From positions 930,001 through 994,000 of the forward strand of contig NZ_JAANZA010000001.1 of the NCBI RefSeq assembly GCF_012274275.1: DNA of 64,000 bases, read 5' to 3'. Every line of letters begins with the position of its first letter. The first letter of the stretch is position 1. Of this stretch, positions 8,968 through 16,499 are shown piece after piece. The stretch comes from Cryobacterium sp. BB307. GTDB taxonomy: Bacteria; Actinomycetota; Actinomycetes; Actinomycetales; Microbacteriaceae. The notes beneath the pieces are model-generated. The model worked only from the letters and a program-made list of their open reading frames with translations. It had not been told where the DNA came from and did no database searches. The translations under genes and the position numbers were made by a program.

Positions 8968-9903
8968 ATGACTGAGACCAAACCCACCGTCGGATGGATC
9001 GGTGCCGGCCGTATGGGTTACCAGCTGGCCAAGCGCCTGCTGGACGCCGGCTACGACGTTGCCGTCTACAACCGCACGCGGGCCAAGGCTGAGCCGCTCA
9101 CCGAATTCGGCGCCACGATCGTGGACCACCCCGTCGAGCTGGCCGGTCGCGACATCGTCTTCAGCATGGTGTCAGCGCCGAAGGACCTCGAGCAGGTCAT
9201 GCTCGGCGAGAACGGCCTGCTCACCGACACCGAGCGTGCCCCGAAGATCATCGGAGACGCGTCCACGGTGTCCGTCGAGGTGAGCGAGAAGGTCCGCGCC
9301 GTCGCCGAGTCCCGCGGCACCGGGTTCCTGGCCACGCCGGTCTCCGGCAACCCGAAGGTGATCGCGGTGGGCAAGCTCACCGTCGCCGCCTCCGGCCCGC
9401 GCGAGGTCTTCGACGTCGCCGAGCCGCTGCTTGCGACCTGGGGCCGCGGCGTCACCTATGTCGGTGAGGGCGAGGTCGCACGCATCGTCAAGATCGCGCA
9501 CAACGTGTTCCTCGGCGTCGTCATCCAGTCGATGGCGGAGATCACCGTGCTGGCTGAGAAGGCGGGCGTGAAGCGTGAGGACTTCCTGTCGTTCCTCAAC
9601 GACTCGGTCATGGGTTCGGTGTTCTCGCAGTACAAGACGCCGGCGCTCGTGAACCTGGACTTCACCCCGACGTTCACCAACGTGCTGCTGCAGAAGGACT
9701 TCGACCTCGGCCTCGAGGCCGCACACGAGCTGGGTGTCGTCATGCCGGTTGCGAGTGTCACCCGCAACCTCGTCGCCCAGGAGGTCGGCAACGGCAATGT
9801 CGATCAGGACTTCGCGTCGCTCATCCTGACCGTTGCCGGCGGCTCTGGCCTCGACATCAAGTCCGAGAACGCTCAGGTGAGCGACGGCCTCGAGGTCGAG
9901 TGA
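8968..9903 (+). CDS. NAD(P)-dependent reductase of the 3-hydroxyisobutyrate dehydrogenase family
   Basis: 311 residues. The Rossmann motif GWIGAGRMGYQLAKRLL near residue 10 and the substrate-loop VSGNPKV near residue 126 are those of beta-hydroxyacid dehydrogenases. The catalytic lysine lies in IVKIAHNVFLG near residue 172, followed by the all-helical C-terminal domain. The family oxidises 3-hydroxyacids such as 3-hydroxyisobutyrate or tartronate semialdehyde. Its stop overlaps the start of the M24 gene (TGATG), and a purine-rich site (gagggag) precedes its ATG. It probably handles a hydroxyacid or aldehyde released from the imported compound. Confidence 0.88.
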   Translation: MTETKPTVGWIGAGRMGYQLAKRLLDAGYDVAVYNRTRAKAEPLTEFGATIVDHPVELAGRDIVFSMVSAPKDLEQVMLGENGLLTDTERAPKIIGDASTVSVEVSEKVRAVAESRGTGFLATPVSGNPKVIAVGKLTVAASGPREVFDVAEPLLATWGRGVTYVGEGEVARIVKIAHNVFLGVVIQSMAEITVLAEKAGVKREDFLSFLNDSVMGSVFSQYKTPALVNLDFTPTFTNVLLQKDFDLGLEAAHELGVVMPVASVTRNLVAQEVGNGNVDQDFASLILTVAGGSGLDIKSENAQVSDGLEVE

Positions 9904-11210
9904 TGGGAGCGCACCACGGTCACGGCGGCAGCCGGGCGTTCGAGCGCCCGGTCTCCCGCCCGGCCGGGGTGCGCCCACTCGGCGCCCCCGGTCAGAATGC
10001 GGTCGACTACGAGCACCGCGTCGACTTCGATCGACTCCGGGACTACCGGCTCTCGCGTGCGAAGGCGGCACTGGAGGCGAGCGAGTGCGGGGCGTTCCTG
10101 CTGTTCGACTTCTACAACATCCGGTACACGACGCAAACCTGGATCGGCGGAGCGCTCGGCGACAAGATGATCCGCTACGCGCTGCTCATGCGTGGCCATG
10201 AGCCGATCCTCTGGGACTTCGGGTCGGCGGTGAAGCACCACAAGCTCTACTCCGACTGGGTGCCCGACGAGAACTACCGGGCCGGCTTCCTCGGCTTCAA
10301 GGGTGCTGTCGCGCCCGAGGGCGGCGCGGGACTCATGGTCGACGCGGTGGCGGAGATCAAGTCGCTGCTCACCGAGGCCGGGTTGGCGGATGCGCCGCTC
10401 GGCATCGACATCGTCGAGCCGCCGTTCCTGTTCGAACTGGAGAGGCAGGGCATCCGGATCGCGGATGCGCAGCAGCCGATGCTCGATGCGCGCGTGATTA
10501 AGAACCAGGACGAGATCATGCTGCTCAACCAGGCAGCAGCGATGGTCGACGGCGTCTATCAGGACATCGTCGACGCGCTCAAGCCCGGCGTGCGGGAGAA
10601 CGAGATCGTCGCGCTCGCCAACAAGCGGCTGTACGAGTACGGCAGCGACCAGGTGGAGGCTATCAACGCGATCTCGGGGGAGCGGTGCAACCCGCACCCC
10701 CACAACTTCACCGATCGCATCATCCGCCCCGGAGACCAGGCGTTCTTCGACATCATCCACTCGTTCAACGGCTACCGCACGTGCTACTACCGCACGTTCG
10801 GTGTCGGTTGGGCGACCGAGAGTCAGCGCGACGCATACAAGCAGGCGCGCGAGTGGATGGATGCCGCGCTCGACGCGCTGCGACCGGGTGTCGGGACCGA
10901 CCAGGTGGCGCAGGTGCTGCCGAAGGCAGAGGAGTTCGGGTTCGAGAATGAGCTCGCGGCGTTCGGACTGCAGTTCGCGCACGGCCTCGGACTCGGCCTG
11001 CACGAGAGGCCGATCATCTCGCGGCTCAACTCGATGAAGGATCCGGTGGAGTTGAAGGCGGGCATGGTCTTCGCGATGGAGACCTACTGCCCGGCCTCGG
11101 ACGGCTCTTCGGCGGCGCGGATCGAGGAGGAGGTCGTGGTGACCGATTACGGCATCGAGGTCCTCACCAAGTTCCCCGCGCAGGAACTGTTCGTCGCCAA
11201 CCCGTACTGA
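9903..11210 (+). CDS. M24-family pita-bread hydrolase with Cys in place of the second metal Asp
   Basis: 435 residues: a creatinase-type N-terminal domain (about 30-200) and the C-terminal pita-bread domain (about 205-430). Ligand positions are Asp283, His360 (AHGLG), Glu393 (AMETY) and Glu408 (RIEEE). The residue eleven after Asp283 is Cys294 (SFNGYRTCYYRTF), whereas M24 metalloenzymes have Asp at exactly this spacing. It may bind one metal, use Cys, or act like metal-free creatinase/ectoine hydrolase. The start overlaps the reductase stop (TGATG); a GTG one codon earlier is possible. It is a paralogue of the gene at 1-696. Confidence 0.87.
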   Translation: MGAHHGHGGSRAFERPVSRPAGVRPLGAPGQNAVDYEHRVDFDRLRDYRLSRAKAALEASECGAFLLFDFYNIRYTTQTWIGGALGDKMIRYALLMRGHEPILWDFGSAVKHHKLYSDWVPDENYRAGFLGFKGAVAPEGGAGLMVDAVAEIKSLLTEAGLADAPLGIDIVEPPFLFELERQGIRIADAQQPMLDARVIKNQDEIMLLNQAAAMVDGVYQDIVDALKPGVRENEIVALANKRLYEYGSDQVEAINAISGERCNPHPHNFTDRIIRPGDQAFFDIIHSFNGYRTCYYRTFGVGWATESQRDAYKQAREWMDAALDALRPGVGTDQVAQVLPKAEEFGFENELAAFGLQFAHGLGLGLHERPIISRLNSMKDPVELKAGMVFAMETYCPASDGSSAARIEEEVVVTDYGIEVLTKFPAQELFVANPY

Positions 11211-11215
11211 TCCCG

Positions 11216-12022
11216 ATGATCACCGTGGAGCGGCTGCACACGAGCCGAATAAGCCTGAACGCCCGGGTCGCCGGGAAGGGCGAGCTCGTGCTGCTGCTCC
11301 ACGGGATCACCGCCGGTGCGGTCGTCTGGGATCCGGTGATCGCCGAACTTGCGCGTGATCACCGCGTTGTCGCGATCGACCAGCGGGGGCACGGCAGCTC
11401 GGAGCATCCGGACACCGGGTACACGGCCGACGACTATGTCGCCGACGTCGCGGCGGTGCTCGACGAGCTCGGACCGGCCCGCGCGGTCGTTGGCCATTCG
11501 CTGGGCGGGCGCAACGCGATCTTGGCGGGCGCGGCGATGCCGGAGCGCATCCGGGCGGTCGTCTCCGTCGATTACGCAGCCACGATCGAGAAGGGAGTCT
11601 TCGACTCCCTGCGAACCGCGCGGGGCGCGGGTGAGGGTGCGCTCCCGGATGCCGACAGTGTGCGCAGCGCCATCCGCGCGCGCTCGGCGCTGCTCCCGGA
11701 TGACGCGGTCGAGCGTCGCGCCGAGCACCTGTTCGCCGCGGCTGATGGCGGCTACCGGCCACTGGCGTCCGCGGCGGCGATCACTCAAACGCTCGAGACC
11801 ATGGATGTCGATTTGGCACCGGCGCTTGGTGGCAGCACGGTCCCGATGCTGCTGATCCGCGGAAGCCGGAGCCCGTTCCTGAGCGAGGCGGCCTTCATTC
11901 GGAGCCTGTGGCTGCGTCACGACCTCTTCGGCGCAGTGGTGGCCGGCGCCGACCACTTCGTCCCTGAAGAGCGGCCGGCGGAGGTCACCCGGCTGATCCG
12001 TCAGTTCATCGCGAGAAACTGA
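11216..12022 (+). CDS. Alpha/beta-fold hydrolase
   Basis: 268 residues with the oxyanion motif LLLHGI near residue 27, the nucleophile elbow GHSLGG with Ser95, and a late histidine in AGADHFVPEE. The RGSRSPFLS segment near residue 221 sits where the acidic triad residue normally lies, but no clear Asp is visible there; Glu in LSEAAF is the alternative. It resembles lactonases and esterases of catabolic operons. The gene begins five bases after the M24 stop and is the last plus-strand gene of the enzymatic block. Confidence 0.85.
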   Translation: MITVERLHTSRISLNARVAGKGELVLLLHGITAGAVVWDPVIAELARDHRVVAIDQRGHGSSEHPDTGYTADDYVADVAAVLDELGPARAVVGHSLGGRNAILAGAAMPERIRAVVSVDYAATIEKGVFDSLRTARGAGEGALPDADSVRSAIRARSALLPDDAVERRAEHLFAAADGGYRPLASAAAITQTLETMDVDLAPALGGSTVPMLLIRGSRSPFLSEAAFIRSLWLRHDLFGAVVAGADHFVPEERPAEVTRLIRQFIARN

Positions 12023-12035
12023 ACCGCGGGCCGTG

Positions 12036-12338
12036 TCAGAGCTCGTAGTCCACGACAGCCTTGTCGCGGCTCACGCGCGGGATCACGTTCTGCAGCACCC
12101 GGACATGCTCCGGATGCGCCTGGTACGCCGCAAGCGCCTCCCACGAGTCGTGCTCGCTCACAAGTGCCGCGTGCCAGTGGAAGTCGATTCCGCTGCCATC
12201 GGCCACGATCCGCAGCGATCGCACGCCGGGGATCACCTCGGCGAGCGGTTCGAGCGCGCCCGCGAGTTCGGCCACGCCATCCGCTCGGGCGGCCTCGTCG
12301 TCGCCGGCCATCTTGAATAGGACAATGTGACGGATCAT
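12036..12338 (-). CDS. Dabb (stress-responsive A/B barrel) domain protein
   Basis: A 100-residue single-domain protein opening MIRHIVLFKM, the hallmark of Dabb proteins; it also has the SEHDSW and YQAHPEHVRV blocks. A start ten codons upstream (12368) is possible, but the conserved domain begins at 12338. Dabb proteins form dimeric ferredoxin-like barrels; some are cyclases, many have no known role. It is convergent with the hydrolase and divergent from the XRE-cupin pair, so the regulators probably control it. Confidence 0.85.
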   Translation of the reverse strand: MIRHIVLFKMAGDDEAARADGVAELAGALEPLAEVIPGVRSLRIVADGSGIDFHWHAALVSEHDSWEALAAYQAHPEHVRVLQNVIPRVSRDKAVVDYEL

Positions 12339-12361
12339 CTGCGCTCCACGGCTGGTTTCGG

Positions 12362-12377
12362 TGAACACTGTTCAGTG
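12362..12377. promoter_or_regulatory. Overlapping palindromes, candidate XRE-cupin operator
   Basis: TGAACA-C-TGTTCA (12362-12374) is a perfect 6-bp inverted repeat and overlaps a second one, CACTG-TT-CAGTG (12366-12377). It lies in the 98-bp divergent gap between the Dabb gene and the first XRE-cupin gene, the normal place for an autoregulatory site. Confidence 0.5.
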
Positions 12378-12436
12378 GCACGATACATTGAGTACGCACG
12401 GCTTGCGATGGGGAGGCCGGTGGGAGAGGACACGCG

Positions 12437-13102
12437 ATGAATGCGGAACTAGGGCGACGGATACGGGAAGCCCGGCTCGCTCAAGGACTTAGCCTTCGCG
12501 CGACCGCGGCGCACGCCTCCGTCTCGCCGAGTCTGCTCTCCCAGGTCGAGACCGGCAAGGTCCAGCCGTCGGTGAGCACCCTCTACGCGATCGTCACCTT
12601 CCTCGGTCTGTCGGTTGACGACCTGCTCGACAACAAGCCGACGCCCGGAAGTCGTGGGAAGCCTCAGGGCGGCAAGCCCGTGCAGCACGGTGCTGACGCT
12701 CCCGTAATCGTGATGGAGAACGGCGTGACCTGGCAGCGCCTGGCCGTCATGGAGGCCGCCGGCGGCGTTGCCGGGGTGCTCGCCACCTACCAGCCGGGCG
12801 GCGCGAGTTCCGTGGACGAGTCGCATATGCGCCACGAGGGCGTCGAGTATGGCTACCTGATCGAAGGCGAGCTCACTCTCAAGCTCGACTTCGAGACGTA
12901 CGTTCTGCGCGCGGGGGATTCCCTCTGCTTCGATTCGCGTCGGCCTCACTTCTACATCAACCGCACCGATTCGGTCGCCAGGGGCGTCTGGTACGTCGTC
13001 GGCGGAGTCGGCGCTGCACACGACCCGGGCGAGGTGCGAACGGCGGTCGACGTTCTCGATGCCATGAGCCGGATGCCGGTCGGTGGGGCAAGCGAGCGGT
13101 GA
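12437..13102 (+). CDS. XRE-family regulator with C-terminal cupin domain (first of a tandem pair)
   Basis: 221 residues: an N-terminal helix-turn-helix (about residues 5-60; GLSLRATAAHASVSPSLLSQVE) and a C-terminal cupin-2 domain (about 105-185; MRHEGVEYGYLIEG and RAGDSLCFDSRRPHFY). This architecture is that of PuuR-type one-component regulators of amine and amino-acid catabolism, the cupin sensing a metabolite. AGAGGA precedes the ATG. The next regulator overlaps it by four bases (GTGA). It probably controls the island together with its partner. Confidence 0.88.
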   Translation: MNAELGRRIREARLAQGLSLRATAAHASVSPSLLSQVETGKVQPSVSTLYAIVTFLGLSVDDLLDNKPTPGSRGKPQGGKPVQHGADAPVIVMENGVTWQRLAVMEAAGGVAGVLATYQPGGASSVDESHMRHEGVEYGYLIEGELTLKLDFETYVLRAGDSLCFDSRRPHFYINRTDSVARGVWYVVGGVGAAHDPGEVRTAVDVLDAMSRMPVGGASER

Positions 13103-13719
13103 ACGACTTGCAGTGGGATGTGATCGGCAACCGGGTGCGATCAGCTCGCGTCGCGGCTGGGATTTCAGCGCGCGAACTCGCACGCCGCATCGGCGTTTCT
13201 CCCAGCCACGTATCGCAAGTCGAGCGAGGCATCGGCGCGTTCAGCGTCCCAGCCCTGTACGCGGCCGCACGCGAGATCGACATCTCGCTGCACGACCTGT
13301 TCGACCCGCCGCAGGAGGCTCCGCCGGCGCCCGCGCCGGCAACGCTGCAAGACCTCGACGCCGACGGCGTGGTCCAGCGGGCCGGGCAGCACCCGACGAT
13401 CCAGTTGAGCGACGGCCCCCGGTGGAGCCGGCTCAACGTGGCAGCGGAAGCGGATGCCGAATTCCTCGAGGTCATCTACCAGCCAGGGACCAGAGTCCTG
13501 CCCGACTACATCCGGCACGAGGGTCGGGAGTACGGGATCGTCATCTCGGGCGCCCTGGACGTCGAGGTCGACGGCGTGCGAACGACCCTGAACGCGGGCG
13601 ACTCGATCGTGTTCGACTCGCAGCGCCCGCACCGGTTCTGGAACGAGTCAGAGGCAGAGGTGCGCGCCATCTGGTTCGTTCGCGACAGCGAACCAGGTGA
13701 CGCGGCACCTCACGCCTGA
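13099..13719 (+). CDS. XRE-family regulator with C-terminal cupin domain (second of a tandem pair)
   Basis: 206 residues from GTG, translationally coupled to the preceding homologue. The helix-turn-helix is at about residues 10-65 (GISARELARRIGVSPSHVSQVE) and the cupin at about 125-195 (RHEGREYGIVISG, NAGDSIVFDSQRPHRFW). Its cupin is shorter at the C-terminus than that of the first protein. Coexpressed paralogues suggest a heterodimer or two sensors of different pathway intermediates. It converges on the aldehyde dehydrogenase gene with a two-base gap. Confidence 0.87.
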   Translation: MNDLQWDVIGNRVRSARVAAGISARELARRIGVSPSHVSQVERGIGAFSVPALYAAAREIDISLHDLFDPPQEAPPAPAPATLQDLDADGVVQRAGQHPTIQLSDGPRWSRLNVAAEADAEFLEVIYQPGTRVLPDYIRHEGREYGIVISGALDVEVDGVRTTLNAGDSIVFDSQRPHRFWNESEAEVRAIWFVRDSEPGDAAPHA

Positions 13720-13721
13720 GC

Positions 13722-15098
13722 TCAGCCCTTCCAGATGCTCTTCAGGTTGGTGAACTCGCGCAGCCCCTCCGCGGACAGTTCCCGACCGACACCGGAGTCC
13801 TTGACTCCGCCGAACGGCAGCTCCGGGTAGGAGATCGACATGCCGTTGACGAACACGGCGCCCGCGTCGAGGCCGCGGACGAAGAACGCCTCGTCGTCCT
13901 CATCCTGCGTCCAGACCGCCGAACTCAAGCCGAAGGTCGTGTCGTTGGCGACGCGCAGCGCGTCCTCAGCGTCACTCGCGCGGTACACCGCGGCCACCGG
14001 CCCGAATGCCTCCTCGGCGTACAGGCGCATGTCCTCGGTGATGCCGGTGATCACGGTGGGCGGGTAGAACCAGCCCGGACCGTCCAACGGCGCGCCACCG
14101 GTGGTGACCGTCGCCCCCTTGGCGGCGGCGTCCTCAACGAGTTCGGCGAGCTCTTCGCGACCGGATGCGGTCGCGAGCGGACCGACATCCGTGCCGTCGT
14201 CGAACGGGTCGCCGACAGTGAGCGCGGCCATCGCGGCGGTGAACTTCTGCACGAACGCGTCGTAGACATCCGTGTGCACGATGAAGCGCTTCGCGTTGAT
14301 GCACGCCTGGCCGTTGTTGGCCGTGCGGGAGGCCACTGCGGTCGCGACCGCCTTATCCAGGTCGGCGCTCGGCATCACGATGAAGGGGTCGGAACCGCCC
14401 AGCTCGAGCACGACGTGCTTCACCTCGGAGCCGGCGATGGACGCCAGCGATCGCCCGGCTGGCTCGGAGCCGGTGAGCGTCGTCGCGACCACCCGGCGGT
14501 CGCGCAGCACACCCTCGACCCGCGATGCCGGAATCAGCAGCGACCGGAGCGCACCCTCGGGGAACCCGGCCCGCTCGAACAGCGTGTCAAGGTACAGCGC
14601 GGCCTGCGGGACGTTGGAGGCGTGCTTGAGCAGCGCGGTGTTGCCGGCCATGAGCGCGGGCGCCGCGAACCGGATCACCTGCCAGATCGGGTAGTTCCAC
14701 GGCATCACCGCGAGCACGACGCCGATCGGCTCGTGCCGGGTGTATGCGACCGAGGCGCCGACGACGCTCGGGTCCTCAAGTGACCGGCCGGTGAGGAATT
14801 CCTCGGCGTGCGCGGCGTAGAACCGCATGGTGTTGGCCGACTTGCGCACCTCGCCGCGCGCCTGCACGATCGTTTTGCCCATCTCGGTGGTGAGCATCCG
14901 GGCCGCGCTCTCGACTTCGGCTTCCAGCAGGTCGGCTGCCGCCCGCATCCAGTCGGCGCGCGATGCGATGGTGGTCGACTTCAGGGCACGGAAGGCCGAG
15001 TGCGCTTGCTCGATCCTGGCATCCACCTCCGCTTCGCTGTGCGCGTCGAACTCCTGCTCGACGACCCCTGTCGTCGGGTTGATGGTCGCGATGGCCAT
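13722..15098 (-). CDS. NAD(P)-dependent aldehyde dehydrogenase, succinate-semialdehyde dehydrogenase type
   Basis: 458 residues from the ATG at 15098 (MAIATINPTTG, a usual N-terminus of the GabD-like group); the frame stays open further upstream, but that part overlaps the GntR gene. The catalytic Glu is in VVLELGGSDP and the catalytic Cys in NGQACINAKRF. AAGGCAGCC precedes the start. The family converts succinate semialdehyde or similar short aldehydes to acids. Last gene of the minus-strand VOC-GntR-ALDH unit, so it probably oxidises an aldehyde produced in the island pathway. Confidence 0.9.
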   Translation of the reverse strand: MAIATINPTTGVVEQEFDAHSEAEVDARIEQAHSAFRALKSTTIASRADWMRAAADLLEAEVESAARMLTTEMGKTIVQARGEVRKSANTMRFYAAHAEEFLTGRSLEDPSVVGASVAYTRHEPIGVVLAVMPWNYPIWQVIRFAAPALMAGNTALLKHASNVPQAALYLDTLFERAGFPEGALRSLLIPASRVEGVLRDRRVVATTLTGSEPAGRSLASIAGSEVKHVVLELGGSDPFIVMPSADLDKAVATAVASRTANNGQACINAKRFIVHTDVYDAFVQKFTAAMAALTVGDPFDDGTDVGPLATASGREELAELVEDAAAKGATVTTGGAPLDGPGWFYPPTVITGITEDMRLYAEEAFGPVAAVYRASDAEDALRVANDTTFGLSSAVWTQDEDDEAFFVRGLDAGAVFVNGMSISYPELPFGGVKDSGVGRELSAEGLREFTNLKSIWKG

Positions 15099-15126
15099 GT
15101 GGCTGCCTTTCGTTGTTGTCTGCGCG

Positions 15127-15807
15127 TCAGCGCGCGGTGATGGATTCGAACAGTTCCGGATGCCGGGAGAGCTGGCGCCTGGTGCGGCGGATGTGCCCGG
15201 CGAGCACCCGACCGGCGTCCTCGATGTCGCCGTCGGCCAGCGAGGAGACGATGAGGTGGTGCTCGTCGTGCACGATCCTCCTGGCATCGCCGCCGATCGA
15301 GCGGGTGTAGGCGCGGCGATACGGCTGGGTGGTGTTCCACAGCTTGACCACCAGCTCGCCGAGCTGTGACGTCTGGGCTCCCGCGTAGGAGCCGAGATGG
15401 AACTCGCGGTCGAGTTCGAGGAAGCGGTCGACGTCGTCGGTTGCCGCCATCTCGGTCGCCAGCGCGCCGAGGCGCTCGATGTCGGCCGCCTCGAGGGCCG
15501 GCGCGGAATAGCTCAACAGCAGGGGTTCGAGCGCCTCGCGCATCCGGTAGATCTCGTCGCACTCGGCGAGCGTGAGGGTTGAGACCCACGCGCCCGTGTT
15601 GGCGACCAGCCGCACCAGGCCGTCGTGCTCGAGGATGCGCAGCGCCTCCCTGGCCGGCACTCGACTGGCCCCGAACTGCTCGGCGACATCGACCTGGCGA
15701 ATGCGCGTGCCGGGCGGGTAGTGCCCGCGCAGGATCTGCTCCCGGATCCGCTCTGCGATCCGGGCGCCGGCGTCGCCGTCCCTGGTGGCGCGCTCTGTCG
15801 TCGACAT
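15127..15807 (-). CDS. GntR-family transcriptional regulator, FCD (FadR) subgroup
   Basis: 226 residues from ATG 15807 (MSTTERATR). A winged helix occupies about residues 10-80 (PPGTRIRQVDVAEQFGASRVPAREALRILEHDGLV, read as separate blocks) and an all-helical FCD ligand domain follows with the metal-binding His/Asp pattern (LDREFHLGSYAGA). FCD regulators sense carboxylic acids and repress neighbouring catabolic genes. It lies between the ALDH and VOC genes of one operon, opposite the E1-E2 operon; the repeated ATTGCATCCA motif in that divergent gap is the obvious candidate target. Confidence 0.88.
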   Translation of the reverse strand: MSTTERATRDGDAGARIAERIREQILRGHYPPGTRIRQVDVAEQFGASRVPAREALRILEHDGLVRLVANTGAWVSTLTLAECDEIYRMREALEPLLLSYSAPALEAADIERLGALATEMAATDDVDRFLELDREFHLGSYAGAQTSQLGELVVKLWNTTQPYRRAYTRSIGGDARRIVHDEHHLIVSSLADGDIEDAGRVLAGHIRRTRRQLSRHPELFESITAR

Positions 15808-15821
15808 GCTTCGCGCGCCGC

Positions 15822-16361
15822 TCACTCTGCCGGCCGTGCCGGATGCCACAGCAGCCGGTTGGCCGTGCCCTCGTACGCCTTGCCGTCCGGGAAGCTGACC
15901 AACTCGAACTGCATGCCCCACGGGCTGCGGAAGTAGACCCAGCGCTGACCCTCGGATGCCCCAGCGCTCAGCACCGGTTCACCCATCACCTCAACGCCGC
16001 GCGAGCGCAGGAAGTCGACCGCAGCATCCATGTCATCGACGTAGATGGCCAGATGGTGCCCGCCGATGTCACTGTTGCTCGGGGGAACGGATGCCTGATC
16101 GTCGGCCGCGTCGTACTGGAACAGTTCGATGTTGCTGCCGTTGCCGAGGCGCAGGAAGCGGATCTCGCGGATGACGGTGCGCGGGTGCACACCCAACTGC
16201 ACCTGCATCCAGTCGTCATCGTCCGAGCGCTTCGCTCCGAGCGTGTAGACAGGTTCGGCTCCGAGGATCTCGACGAAGAACTCTTGCGCCTCGTCGAGGT
16301 CCGGCACGGTGAAGCCGATGTGATCGGTGCCGCGCATTCCGGGTAGGCCGTGATTCGACAT
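15822..16361 (-). CDS. VOC (glyoxalase/bleomycin-resistance/dioxygenase) family protein
   Basis: 179 residues with two beta-alpha-beta-beta-beta modules and a complete VOC metal set: His in TDHIGF, Glu in NIELFQYDA, His in GGHHLAIYV and Glu in MQFELVSF. AAGGAGGGG lies five bases before the ATG at 16361. The family includes glyoxalases, epimerases and ring-cleaving dioxygenases; the single-domain length and ending resemble uncharacterised catabolic VOC proteins. First gene of the minus-strand operon and divergent from E1; one operator copy abuts its ribosome site. Confidence 0.85.
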   Translation of the reverse strand: MSNHGLPGMRGTDHIGFTVPDLDEAQEFFVEILGAEPVYTLGAKRSDDDDWMQVQLGVHPRTVIREIRFLRLGNGSNIELFQYDAADDQASVPPSNSDIGGHHLAIYVDDMDAAVDFLRSRGVEVMGEPVLSAGASEGQRWVYFRSPWGMQFELVSFPDGKAYEGTANRLLWHPARPAE

Positions 16362-16376
16362 CGGTCCCCTCCTTCA

Positions 16377-16390
16377 TTGGATTGCATCCA
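16377..16390. promoter_or_regulatory. Operator copy 1: TGGAT-TGC-ATCCA with ATTGCATCCA core
   Basis: A perfect 5-bp inverted repeat with 3-bp spacer (16378-16390), immediately upstream of the VOC ribosome site. Its core ATTGCATCCA is repeated exactly at 16444-16453. The GntR/FCD protein encoded at 15127-15807 is the likely binder (inference). Confidence 0.5.
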
Positions 16391-16443
16391 TCATGCGGCA
16401 TTTTTTGCCTGAGTGGGAGCATATCTGCGGTTTTCGTGGTGTA

Positions 16444-16455
16444 ATTGCATCCAAT
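16444..16455. promoter_or_regulatory. Operator copy 2: ATTGCATCCAAT
   Basis: This second copy of the ATTGCATCCA core is 63 bp (six helical turns) from copy 1, in the same orientation, and about 45 bp upstream of the E1 start. The same-face spacing would allow cooperative binding or looping across the divergent promoters. Confidence 0.5.
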
Positions 16456-16499
16456 CAACGTTCTTTGTTGGGTGAACCAGATGTGAGGAGCAGGCGACG

